Assembly: GCA_963781065.1 (NCBI GenBank)
Contig: CAWAET010000024.1
Location: 1-64,000, forward strand
Direction: 5' to 3'
Length of the DNA stretch: 64,000 bases
Origin: CALZJC01 sp963781065
GTDB lineage: Bacteria > Acidobacteriota > Thermoanaerobaculia > Multivoradales > JAHEKO01
The notes beneath the pieces are model-generated. The model did not search any database. It was not told where the DNA came from and was given only the letters and a program-made list of their open reading frames with translations. Below, one piece after another: positions 1 through 9,432 of this stretch (positions within the stretch are counted from its first letter, which is position 1; the number at the start of each line of letters is the position of its first letter). The position numbers and the translations under genes are program-made.

Positions 1-3000
1 CGGCCGCGGTCTCTTCTTCTTCCGGCTCGCGCACCTCGACCGGCTGCACCTCGTCGAGCTCGACGGCCACCAGGCTGGAGACGCCCTTCTCCTGCATGGT
101 CACGCCGTAGAGCATGCCGGCGGCCTCCATCGTCAGCTTGTTGTGGGTGATGACCACGAACTGGGTCTCGCCCGACATCTTCTTGAGCAGATCGAGGAAT
201 CTCGACGTGTTGACGTCGTCGAGCGGCGCGTCGACCTCGTCGAGGATGCAGAACGGCGACGGCTTGGTGCGGAACAGGGCGAAGATCAGGGCGATGGCGG
301 TGAGCGCCTTCTCGCCGCCCGAGAGCAGCATGATGTTCTGCAGCCGCTTGCCCGGCGGCCGGGCGACGATCTCGATGCCGCTGTCGAGCAGGTCGTCTTC
401 GTCGAGCAGCCGCATCTCGGCGGTGCCGCCGCGGAACAGCTCCTGGTAGAGCAGCTTGAACTGCTCGTTGACCTCGTCGAAGGTGGCGCGGAACCGGCTG
501 CCCGAGGTCTGGTCGATCTCGCGGATCGTCCCCTTGAGGCTGGTGACCGATTCGGCGACGTCGGTCCGCTGCTCGATCAGGAAGCCGTGCCGCTGGTCCT
601 GCTCCTCGTACTCGTCGGCCGCCAGCAGGTTCACCGGGCCGAGCTGCTCGAGAATCCTGCGGCAGCGGTCCATGTCGGTCTCGAGCTCGGCCAGGGCCTC
701 CTCGGGCGGCTCGGGCAGCTCGGGCAGAGCCGTGCCCAGGTGCTCGCGGTAGGCCTCCTCGAGGTGCTCGGTCTCCTGGTCGAGCGCCGCCTGCTCGACC
801 CGCCGGTCGCCGATCTCGGACCGCGTGGCGTCGCGCCGGTCGCGCAGCTCGACGATCTCGGCCTCCAGCCGCTCGAGCTCGCCGGCGCGCCGGTCGACCC
901 GCTCCTGGGCCTCGAGCACCTCGCCCTGTGAGACGTCGCGCCGCTCGAGCCGGTCCTGGAGCTCGCTCTCGGCGGCCTGGACCGCCGTCTCGAGCTCGCG
1001 CCGGCGCTCGCCCAGCTGGGCCGACTCCTCGGCCCAGGCGGCCTCCTGGCGCTCGGCTTCGGCGGTCTCGCGGGCGGCCCGCTCGCGCTGCTGGTCGAGC
1101 GCCGCCAGCCGCTCGCTGATCAGCTCGAGCCGGCCGCGGCGGCTGACCCCGGAGGTGCGGGTGGACTCGCGGTCGTCGCGCAGGCTGGCGGCCTCGGACT
1201 GGGTTCGATCGAAGGTCTCCTCGAGCTCGTGATGGGCGAGCTCGCGGGTGGCCAGCTCGGCGCCCAGGTGCTCGGCGCGCCCGGCGATCCGCTCGATCTC
1301 GGCCGCGATCTCGGCGCGCTCGGTCTCGACGGCGCCACGGTCGGTCTCCAGCCGGCCGGCGCGGCCCTCGAGGTCCTCGCGCCGCGCCGCGGCCACCGCC
1401 AGCTCGCGCCGGGCCTCGCCGATGCGCTCGTCGAGAGCGGCCAGCTCGCTGTCGCTCTCGCCGATGGCGCCGTCGAGCCGCTCGAGCCGCTCGCCGAGCT
1501 CGGCGAGCGCCGCCTCGAGCGGCGGGATCTCGGCCGCCAGGGCGGCGAGCGCCTCGTCGCGGGCGAGCAGCCCGGGCGCCGCGGTGTCGCTGGGGACGTG
1601 CAGGACGCCGGACTGGGCCCAGAGTCCCTCGCGGCTGAGAAAGGCGACGCCGGGATGGCGGCGGGCGAGCCGCTCGGCGTCGGCGGCGGCGTCGACCAGG
1701 TAGGCGGGCGGCAGGGCGCGGGCGAGCGCGGCCGGCAGCCCGAGCGCGGCGCCGATGGCGCCGTGGATCGCCGGGTCGTCGATCGACGGCGCGGCCAGCT
1801 CACCGTCGTCGGCGGCGCGCAGCAGGCTGGCGCCGGCGCTGCCCAGCAGCCGTGCCAGGGCGAGGCCCTCCTCGTCGCCGGGGAGGACGACGGCATGGGT
1901 CAGCCGGCCGAGCCAGAGGTCGATGGCGCCGGCCCAGCCCCCGGGCACCTCGACCTCGTCGGTGAGGAATCGGGGGTCGCCGATGCCGGCTTCGGCGAAG
2001 GCTGTGGTGAGCCGCTGGCGCCGCTCGCGGTCGGCCTCGGCGAGCTCGCCCAGCAGCGTCGAGCGCTGGCGCTTGGCGGCCAGCTCGGCGGCCGTCTCGT
2101 CGCTCGCGGCGCTGGCGGCGCCGCGCTCTTCGGCCAGCCGCTCGCGCGCCTCGCGGACCTCGTCGGCCTCGCCGGTCAGCTCGGTGACACGCCGCTCCAG
2201 GATCTCGACACGGCTGGCCGCCTCGCCGGCGGCGGCGCGGGCCTCGTCGAGCTCGGCCTTGCGGCGGCCGGCCTCGGCCTCGAGCTGGTGCCGGCGCAGC
2301 TCGGCCTTCTCGCGCTCGACCTGCTCGGCGTGTAGCCGGTTGCGCAGCCCGGTGAGGTCGCCGATCGAGCTCAGCAGGCGGGCGCGCAGGCCCTCGACCC
2401 GCTGGCCGGCCTCCGCCACCAGGCTCTCGGCCTGGCGGATCCGCGCCTGGTCGTCGTCGACCTCGGTGGCGGCCCGTTCGCGCTCGGCCACCAGCTCGGC
2501 GCGCTGGGTCTCGAGCAGCTCGGCGCCGGTCGCGACCTCTTCGAGCCGGTGCGCCCGATGGCGCGCGGTCTCGCGGCCGGCGGCGAGGCGCTCGCCGAAG
2601 TCGCGCAGGCGCTCGCGCGCCCCCTTGAGGAACTCCTGGCGGCCCTCGATGGCGGCCGCCAGCTCGGCCTCGGTCCGGTGGCGGGCGGCGAGCTCGCGGC
2701 GCAGCTCCTCGAACGACTCGCGCGCGGCGGCCAGCGCCGCCTCGCGGCGCGACAGGTCGGCGGTCAGCTCGGCTTCGCTGGCGGCGGCCAGCTCGATCGC
2801 CTTGCGGCCCTCGCGCAGCCCGTCGTGCAGGGCCGCCCAGCGGGCGTTGAGCACTTTGCCGCGCAGCTCTTCGTAGTCGATCTGGCGCTGGCGGTAGCGG
2901 CGGGCGGCGCTGGCCTGGCGCTTGAGCGAGCGCCGGCTGCGGTCCACCTCGCTCAGGATGTCGTCGAGCCGCGCCAGGTTGGCCAACGACTCCTCGAGCT

Positions 3001-3553
3001 TGAACTCGGCGATCCGCCGGCGCTCTTTGTAGCGGGTGACGCCGGCGGCCTCCTCGATCAGTTTGCGCCGCTCCTGGGGCTTGCCCGAGAGGATCATGCC
3101 GATCTGGCCCTGCTCGATCATCGAGTAGCCGCGCAGGCCGAGGCCGGTGTCCATCAGCAGGTCCTTGACGTCCTTCAACCGGACCGTCTTGCCGTTGATC
3201 GAGTACTGGCTCTCGCCGGTGCGGAAGACCCGCCGGCCGATCGTCAGCTGGTCCTCGTCGGCGCCGCGGAAGCCGCTGCCGATGTCGAGCTCGAGGGTGA
3301 CCTCGGCCATCCCCAGCGGCTTGCGGCCGCGGGCGCCGGCGAAGATCACGTCTTCCATCGTGCTGCCGCGCAGGCTCTTGGCGCTGCGCTCGCCGAGCAC
3401 CCAGATCACGGCGTCGGCCAGGTTGCTCTTGCCGCAGCCGTTGGGGCCGACGATGGCGGTCAGATCGCACGCCAGCTCGAGCGACGCCGGAGTGACGAAG
3501 GACTTGAAGCCGGACAGGTTGAGCCGGCGGAGCCGTAGCGGGGGAGCGGACAT
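1..3553 (-). CDS. smc: Chromosome segregation protein SMC (C-terminus cut by window edge)
   Basis: SMC is the ATPase core of the bacterial condensin that organises and segregates the chromosome. The frame is open from the ATG at 3551-3553 to base 1, giving 1184 codons, so at most a few residues are missing compared with the usual 1150-1200. The N-terminal head has Walker A GPNGCGKSN at residues 36-44. A very long Glu/Arg/Ala-rich coiled coil follows, interrupted by a hinge around residues 540-660. The C-terminal head shows the ABC signature LLSGGEKAL and Walker B ILDEVDAPLDD near the left edge, ending in an acidic tail. It is divergent from the pyr operon across a 180 bp gap. The family assignment is secure; only the exact end is unseen. 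Confidence 0.97.
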   Translation of the reverse strand, partial: MSAPPLRLRRLNLSGFKSFVTPASLELACDLTAIVGPNGCGKSNLADAVIWVLGERSAKSLRGSTMEDVIFAGARGRKPLGMAEVTLELDIGSGFRGADEDQLTIGRRVFRTGESQYSINGKTVRLKDVKDLLMDTGLGLRGYSMIEQGQIGMILSGKPQERRKLIEEAAGVTRYKERRRIAEFKLEESLANLARLDDILSEVDRSRRSLKRQASAARRYRQRQIDYEELRGKVLNARWAALHDGLREGRKAIELAAASEAELTADLSRREAALAAARESFEELRRELAARHRTEAELAAAIEGRQEFLKGARERLRDFGERLAAGRETARHRAHRLEEVATGAELLETQRAELVAERERAATEVDDDQARIRQAESLVAEAGQRVEGLRARLLSSIGDLTGLRNRLHAEQVEREKAELRRHQLEAEAGRRKAELDEARAAAGEAASRVEILERRVTELTGEADEVREARERLAEERGAASAASDETAAELAAKRQRSTLLGELAEADRERRQRLTTAFAEAGIGDPRFLTDEVEVPGGWAGAIDLWLGRLTHAVVLPGDEEGLALARLLGSAGASLLRAADDGELAAPSIDDPAIHGAIGAALGLPAALARALPPAYLVDAAADAERLARRHPGVAFLSREGLWAQSGVLHVPSDTAAPGLLARDEALAALAAEIPPLEAALAELGERLERLDGAIGESDSELAALDERIGEARRELAVAAARREDLEGRAGRLETDRGAVETERAEIAAEIERIAGRAEHLGAELATRELAHHELEETFDRTQSEAASLRDDRESTRTSGVSRRGRLELISERLAALDQQRERAARETAEAERQEAAWAEESAQLGERRRELETAVQAAESELQDRLERRDVSQGEVLEAQERVDRRAGELERLEAEIVELRDRRDATRSEIGDRRVEQAALDQETEHLEEAYREHLGTALPELPEPPEEALAELETDMDRCRRILEQLGPVNLLAADEYEEQDQRHGFLIEQRTDVAESVTSLKGTIREIDQTSGSRFRATFDEVNEQFKLLYQELFRGGTAEMRLLDEDDLLDSGIEIVARPPGKRLQNIMLLSGGEKALTAIALIFALFRTKPSPFCILDEVDAPLDDVNTSRFLDLLKKMSGETQFVVITHNKLTMEAAGMLYGVTMQEKGVSSLVAVELDEVQPVEVREPEEEETAA

Positions 3554-3592
3554 GGCGGCCGCGGCAGGATAGCAGAGCCGCGCCGCCGGTGC

Positions 3593-3606
3593 CACAACCG
3601 GTTGTG
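3593..3606. promoter_or_regulatory. Perfect 14-bp palindrome between smc and pyrR
   Basis: CACAACCGGTTGTG reads identically on both strands and lies in the divergent smc/pyrR intergenic region, about 40 bp upstream of the smc start codon and upstream of the pyrR promoter. It has operator-like size and symmetry. No cognate regulator is visible in the window, so any role is inference. Confidence 0.35.
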
Positions 3607-3682
3607 CACCGGGCGATGGTCGGATACCAGATGTGGTGGGACGGGGGGTGGCACCGAAATCGGCCCGGGCGCCCCGGGGAGT

Positions 3683-3711
3683 TTGACACGGGCGACGGCC
3701 CGCCGTACCAT
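3683..3711 (+). promoter_or_regulatory. Sigma-70-type promoter of the pyr operon
   Basis: A perfect -35 box TTGACA (3683-3688) is separated by 17 bp from a -10 box TACCAT (3706-3711, 4 of 6 matches). Transcription would begin near 3718, leaving a leader of only about 16 nt before the pyrR start. That is too short for the antiterminator/terminator leader used in Bacillus-type PyrR attenuation. Confidence 0.6.
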
Positions 3712-3733
3712 CCGCTCGATCTGGAGAACGGAT

Positions 3734-4293
3734 TTGGGCGCCAGTCTGAAGCGAAAGAAGACCCTTCTCGACGGCAAGCAGATGGGCCGCGTGATCCGGC
3801 GCATGGCGAACGAGCTCGTCGAGCGCAACCGCGGCGCCGAGGAGATCGTGCTGGTCGGCATCCGCACCCGCGGCGTGCCGCTGGCCGAGCTGCTGGCGGC
3901 CGAGCTCGAGCGGTTGGAGGGGCACCCGGTGCCGATCGGCATCCTCGACATCACGCTCTACCGCGACGACCTGTCGACCATCGCGCCGCAGCCGGTGGTG
4001 CGGGAGACCTCGTTTCCGGACGGCTCGATCGACGGCCGCGTGCTGGTCCTGTGCGACGACGTGCTCTACACCGGGCGGACGATCCGCGCGGCGCTCGACG
4101 CGCTGATCGACTTCGGCCGGCCGCGGGTGGTGCAGCTGGCGGTGCTGATCGACCGCGGCCACCGCGAGCTGCCGATCCAGGCCGACGTCGTCGGCCGCAC
4201 GGTCGCCACCGCCGGCGAGCGAGGTGATCGAGGTCCGCTTCGCGGCGACCGACGGCAAGGACGGCGTCGAGCTGATGGAACGGGTCGAGGAGC

Positions 4294-4297
<4 letters not shown>
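3734..4297 (+). CDS. pyrR: Bifunctional PyrR regulator / uracil phosphoribosyltransferase (frame break near the C-terminus)
   Basis: PyrR senses UMP/PRPP and controls pyrimidine biosynthesis genes, often with weak uracil phosphoribosyltransferase activity. The PRPP-binding loop VLVLCDDVLYTGRTIRAAL and the conserved IGILDITLYRDDL segment are clear. The start chosen is TTG 3734, preceded by GGAG and giving the expected N-terminal length before the conserved MGRVIRRMA helix. Around 4210 the frame breaks: after GRTVAT the conserved tail SEVIEVRF continues one base further on (+1), consistent with an inserted base in ACCGCCGGCG. In the shifted frame no stop coincides with the expected end, so 4297 (the TGA overlapping the pyrB GTG) is an estimate. 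First gene of pyrR-pyrB-pyrC. Confidence 0.85.
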
Positions 4298-5232
<935 letters not shown>

Positions 5233-5236
<4 letters not shown>

Positions 5237-6538
5237 GCAAGCTCGAGCAAGCTGCTCGTCCGCGGCGGCCGGGTGGTCGACCCGTCGCAGGATCTCGACG
5301 CCGTCGCCGACGTGCTGATCGAGGACGGCGCGGTCGCCCGGGTCGGCGGCGGGTATCCGGCCCGGGCGCGGCGCCGAGATCGTCGACGCCGCGGGCCTGG
5401 TCGTGGCGCCCGGGCTGATCGACATGCACGTCCACCTGCGCGAGCCCGGCCAGGAGTACAAGGAGACGGTCGCGACCGGCACCCGCGCCGCGGCCGCCGG
5501 CGGCTTCACCGCGGTGGCGCCGCATGCCCAACACCGACCCGGCGAACGACAACCGGTCGGTGACCGAGCACATGCTGCGCGAGGCGGCGCGTCACGGCTA
5601 CGCCCGGGTCTGGCCGATCGGCGCCGTCAGCGTGGGCCAGAAGGGCGAGGAGCTGGCCGAGATCGGCGATCTGGTCGACGCCGGCGCCGTGGCGGTCTCC
5701 GACGACGGCCACCCGGTCCACGACGCCGAGCTGATGCGCCGGGCGCTCGAGTACACGCCGGCACTTCGACATCGCCGTCATCCAGCACGCCGAGGACCGG
5801 GACCTCTCCGGCGGCGGGGTGATGCACGAGGGCGAGTGGTCGACCAAGCTGGGCCTGCCCGGCTGGCCGGCGGCGGCCGAGGACGTGGTGGTGGCGCGCG
5901 ACCTGGTGCTGCTGGCCGAGGACCGGCGGCCGCTACCACGTCGCCCACCTGTCGACCGCCGGCTGCCTGGAGCTGGTGCGCAGGGGCAAGGCGCGGGGCC
6001 TGCCGGTGACCTGCGAGGTGACGCCGCACCACCTGCTGCTGACCGACGAGGCGGTGGCCGAGACCGGCTTCTCGACCAACACCAAGATGAACCCGCCGCT
6101 GCGCTCCGAGGCGGACCGGCAGGCGCTTCTGGCCGGGCTCGCCGACGGCACGGTCGACGCCATCGCCAGCGACCACGCGCCCCACCACGCCGACGAGAAG
6201 GACGTCGAGTTCAGCCTCGCGCCGTTCGGCATCGTCGGGCTCGAGACGACGCTGGCGCTGTGCCTCGACCGGCTGGTCCGGCCCGGGATCATCGAGCCTG
6301 TCGCGGCTGGTCGAGCTGCTGTCCACCGCCCCGGCACGGATCCTCAAGGTCCCCGGCGGCAGCCTGGCGCCGGGCAGCCCGGGCGACGTGACCCTGTTCG
6401 ATCTCAAGAAGCGGCATCCGGATCAACGCCGACCGCTTCCACAGCAAGGGCCGCAACACGCCATTCCACGGCTGGAACCTCACCGGCCGCGCGGTCGGCA
6501 CGATCCTCGGCGGACGCCCCGTCGACCCCAACGCCTGA
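5233..6538 (+). CDS. pyrC: Dihydroorotase, class I, split over seven +1 frame breaks
   Basis: Dihydroorotase cyclises carbamoyl aspartate to dihydroorotate. Stitching frames gives about 432 residues, normal for class I. Motifs in order: LLVRGGRVVDPSQD, the metal motif DMHVHLREPGQEYKE, MPNTDPANDN, VSDDGHPV, AHLSTAGCLELV, CEVTPHHLLLTDEA, SDHAPHHADEK and the C-terminal NTPFHGWNLTGRAVGT. The frame moves by one base in the same direction near 5245, 5356, 5520, 5761, 5928, 6299 and 6416. Each break looks like one extra base, usually a C beside a CG step, and no motif is lost. It overlaps pyrB by 4 bp (GTGA). As written the gene cannot make the enzyme. I read it as an intact gene carrying consensus insertions rather than a decayed pseudogene, because every indel has the same sign and every active-site block is preserved. 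Confidence 0.85.
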
Positions 6539-6574
6539 GGATCGGGCGCGGTCTGCCGGCTCGCCCCTCGGCTC

Positions 6575-6607
6575 CCGGCCGGCCTCCGGTCGTCGTCTTT
6601 CGGCCGG
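6575..6607 (+). terminator. Possible hairpin downstream of the pyr operon
   Basis: CCGGCCG (6575-6581) can pair with CGGCCGG (6601-6607) across a 19-nt loop, 37 bp after the pyrC stop. There is a TCTTT just before the right arm but no T-tract after it. Weak support for a terminator. Confidence 0.25.
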
Positions 6608-6810
6608 TCTCCCGGGGGCGCCCCGCGGCGCGACATGGGTAGCGGAAAGCCGCTGGGATGTCCCGGAGTGGCGACTAAAGCGCAGGCGCTGCTGCCCGCG
6701 GCCACGGCGCCCGAGCTACCGAGGCAGCCGGTCGTGACCGCCGAGCCCCAGCCAAGAAGAGCCGAGCCATCGCCACGGAGGGAGCAGCCCAGCGGCTTGT
6801 AGCGGCCTGG

Positions 6811-6842
6811 CGGCACCTCGTCCCGGCGGCACCTCGTCCCGG
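6811..6842 (+). repeat. Two exact tandem copies of a 16-bp unit
   Basis: The unit CGGCACCTCGTCCCGG occurs twice back to back just beyond the 3' end of the minus-strand membrane protein gene. Function unknown. It could also be an assembly duplication. Confidence 0.7.
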
Positions 6843-6858
6843 CCTCCCGCCCCCGGGG

Positions 6859-8356
6859 TTACGGCCCTCCCGGGGCCTTGGCGGCGCCGAGCGGCGCTTC
6901 GGCGGCCGGCGCCGGCTCGGGGTAGGGCTCCTGGAAAGTGCCCGGCTCCCAGGGCACACCCTCTTCCTCGAGCGCCGCCGGCCACCAGCCGTCGGGGTCG
7001 TCGACCGTTACCGGGCAGGTCCGTTGGATGCCCGAGCCGCTCGAACATCGGGTGGTTCGAGCGTAGCGGCCGGCATCAGGTAGACGTTGCCCTTGCAGCG
7101 CGGCTCGCCGCAGCGGTAGGGCGGCGCGCCGAAGGCGAAGGCCGGGGCGAGGACCAGCATGAGCAGGGCGTAGGCCCAGGCGGTGCGCCGCACCGCGCCG
7201 GCCCGGCGGGTGCGCAGCAGGGCGCCGCCGGCCAGCACCACCGGCAGCACCGCCGCGTGCAGGACGGGGAAGACGTACCAGTGGGAGATGCTGGTGGGCG
7301 AGAGCCCGAAGGTGGCCAGGGCGGCCAGCAGCATCCAGCGCACGTAGCCGCCGAGCCAGGCGCGGTCGCCCAGGCCCGGGGCCGCCGGAGACGCGCCACG
7401 ACCGCCGGCGGTGGCGCCAGAGGCGCCAGTTGCACCAGGCCGGCGAGAAGCACCGTCGCCGGCAAGGACACCGCCTTGAACCCCTCGAGGAACGGCTTCA
7501 GCCGGTCGAGCCCGGGGCCGCCGAGGCGCGAGAAGTCCAGACAGGTCATGGCGTGGCCGAAGGCGAGGCCGGGGAACCGCAGCCAGTGGGCCAGGCCCTT
7601 GAGCACCGGGTGGACGGTCAGCAGGCCGCGGCCCGGAAACCCCTCGCCCGCCGGCAGGAAGCCGGGCTCGGCGATCACCTCGAGCGCCCACGGGACCAGC
7701 GTTGCGGCGACTACCAGCCCCGCGACCACGGCGCCGCCGAGATGGAGCCGCAGATAGCGCCGCCACCAGAGCAGGAGCGAGGCGATCACCAGCATCAGGC
7801 AGGCGACGTGGATCTGCATCGCCAGCCCCAGGGCCAGCACATGCAGGAAGGAGAGCCAGAATCGCGGCCTCTCCTTGAGCCGCCAGGCGGTCCACAGGTG
7901 GACGGCGCCGGCCAGCAGCAGGTAGTTGGGGTTCCACAGGAAGCCCGAGAAGAACAGCCGCCAGGGGTTGAGCCAGTAGAGCAGGGCGAACAGGAAGCGC
8001 TCCTCCGGCCGTAGCGCCCGGCGCGCCAGCCGATCGAGCAGCAGGTAGGCGGCGAGGTGGAACAGCAGCACCACCGCCGTCGGCGCCCGGTGATCCTCCC
8101 AGAGCATCAGCGGCAGTCCGACCAGCAGGCCGTTGACGCCGCCGATCTGCGCCCCGCCCTTGGTCGCCGGCGGGCCGAAGGGCACCCAGCGGCCCTCCAT
8201 GGCCAGGTGCCAGCCGCGGCCGAGGTGGTTGAGCTGGTCGCCGGCCACCTGGCTGCGGGCGACCATGAGGATCGAGATCGCCAGACCGAAGGCGAAGAAC
8301 AGGGCGATCCAGCGCGGGTCGCGCAGGCTGGCGTTGCCGCCTCCGGCGGGGCTCAT
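6859..8356 (-). CDS. Polytopic membrane protein, possible GT-C-type glycosyltransferase (two frame breaks)
   Basis: Composite protein of about 497 residues starting at ATG 8356. It has roughly ten hydrophobic helices, a Trp/Arg-rich loop LLYWLNPWRLFFSGFLWNPN, and a C-terminal periplasmic-looking tail that is Pro/Glu rich. The layout resembles ArnT/PMT-like GT-C membrane transferases, but I see no diagnostic motif, so the function stays open. The frame moves by two bases near 7390 and again near 7045. Each is best repaired by removing two single C bases (restoring RLGGPGLGDRAWLGG and DVERLGIQRTCPVT), so four insertions bring the gene back to a whole number of codons. It is divergent from the inositol monophosphatase gene across a palindromic repeat array. 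Confidence 0.6.
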
Positions 8357-8407
8357 GGAGGTCCTGAGCTTAGCAGCGGTCGGGGACCCGGGCCGGCGCT
8401 AGCGCCG

Positions 8408-8474
8408 CCGTAGCGGTCGAGCTCCGTCTCGACCGTCCGGACCCCCCGGTCGACACGGAGGTCGACCGCTACGG
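8408..8474. repeat. REP-like inverted repeat with arms of about 29 bp
   Basis: The left arm beginning CCGTAGCGGTCGA (8408) is the near-perfect reverse complement of the right arm ending TCGACCGCTACGG (8474), with only a few mismatches and a short GC-rich centre. Size, symmetry and intergenic position resemble REP/BIME elements. It lies in the divergent region between the membrane protein and the inositol monophosphatase-like gene. Confidence 0.7.
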
Positions 8475-8530
8475 TGCAGCGGCGAGACCGCTACGGTGTA
8501 GCGACGAGATCGCTACGGTGTAGCGGCGAG
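8465..8530 (+). repeat. Three tandem 22-bp units, each a small palindrome
   Basis: Units at 8465-8486, 8487-8508 and 8509-8530 differ at a few positions around the consensus ACCGCTACGGTGTAGCGGCG. Each contains a CCGCTAC...GTAGCGG-type inverted repeat, perfect or with one or two changes. The first unit shares its start with the right arm of the adjacent REP-like element, so the array looks expanded from it. Confidence 0.75.
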
Positions 8531-8592
8531 ACCGGAGCGCGTTGTGGAACAGGTAATACCCGGCCCGGCCGCACGGTCGGACATAATGAGGC

Positions 8593-9432
8593 GTGTACGA
8601 GGAACTGCTGGAGGGGGCGGTCGCTGCGGCGGAGGCGGGAGCCGGCCGCCTGGCGCCCTATTTTCGCGGGGCCGGCCTCGATACCCGCTGGAAGGGCCGC
8701 AGCGATCTGGTCACTCGCGCCGACGACGAGAGCGAAGCGGCGATCCTGGGCGAGATCCGGCGCCGCTACCCGAGCCACGCGATCCTCGCCGAAGAGGACG
8801 GCGCCAGCGGCGGTCAGGCCGACTACCAGTGGATCGTCGACCCGCTGGACGGCACCTCCAACTTCGTTCAGGGCCTGCCGATCTACGCCGTCTCGGTGGC
8901 CTGCCGGCGCGGCGACGAGATCGTCGCCGGCGTGATCCTGGATCCGCAGGGCGGCAACCGGTTCTGCGCCGCGCTGGGCGGCGGCGCCACCTGGAACGGC
9001 GCGCCGATGACGGTCTCCGAGCACCCGGAGCTGGCCGGCGGCTTTGTCGCCACCGGCTATCCGTTCCGCTCCAAGGCGACCCTCGAGCTCTACCTCGGCG
9101 TCTTCCGCGAGGTCTTCCAGCAGGTGCGGTCGCTGCGCCGCTGCGGCGCCGCGGCGCTGGACCTGGCCTACACCGCGGCCGGGGTCTACGACGGCTTCTT
9201 CGAGTTTCGGCTGTCGGCCTGGGACATCGCCGCCGGCGCCTTGCTGATCCGCGAGGCCGGCGGCGTGGTCACCGATCTGGACGGCGGCGGCCGGTTTCTG
9301 GAGACCGGCAGCGTCATCGCCGGCGGCGCCGCGGTCCATCGCGAGCTGCTGGCCGCGGTGGCGCGGCACGCCGATGAGGGGCGGCTGCAGGCGGTCGACC
9401 CGCTGCCCGTCGCGGAGCCCTCACCATGCTAG
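8593..9432 (+). CDS. Inositol monophosphatase family protein
   Basis: Mg-dependent phosphatase of the IMPase/CysQ/FBPase fold, 279 residues, the normal length. The metal-binding motifs are EED (in ILAEEDGA), DPLDGTSNF and, near the C-terminus, SAWDIAAGALLIREAGG. The family hydrolyses inositol-1-phosphate and related sugar phosphates or PAP; the substrate cannot be read from sequence. Start GTG 8593 fits the conserved N-terminal helix. A CATAAT at 8582-8587 would place transcription almost at the start codon, so a leaderless message is possible. Its stop overlaps the ATG of the M23 peptidase gene, indicating co-transcription. Confidence 0.9.
   Translation: MYEELLEGAVAAAEAGAGRLAPYFRGAGLDTRWKGRSDLVTRADDESEAAILGEIRRRYPSHAILAEEDGASGGQADYQWIVDPLDGTSNFVQGLPIYAVSVACRRGDEIVAGVILDPQGGNRFCAALGGGATWNGAPMTVSEHPELAGGFVATGYPFRSKATLELYLGVFREVFQQVRSLRRCGAAALDLAYTAAGVYDGFFEFRLSAWDIAAGALLIREAGGVVTDLDGGGRFLETGSVIAGGAAVHRELLAAVARHADEGRLQAVDPLPVAEPSPC

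Larger units (their letters stand above)
6539..6858. other. 320-bp gap between convergent pyrC and membrane protein gene
   Basis: No convincing coding frame is visible. The gap holds the inverted repeat at 6575-6607 and an exact 16-bp tandem duplication at 6811-6842. No RNA gene was recognised. Confidence 0.5.

Noticed and set aside
143..2335. Long plus-strand open frames opposite smc
   Set aside because: They mirror the minus-strand smc codons, have low-complexity Arg/Ser/Ala or Leu/Gly/Glu composition and no family motifs. High GC removes stops from all frames.
8465..8530. CRISPR array
   Set aside because: Units are contiguous, with no variable spacers, and no cas genes are in the window.
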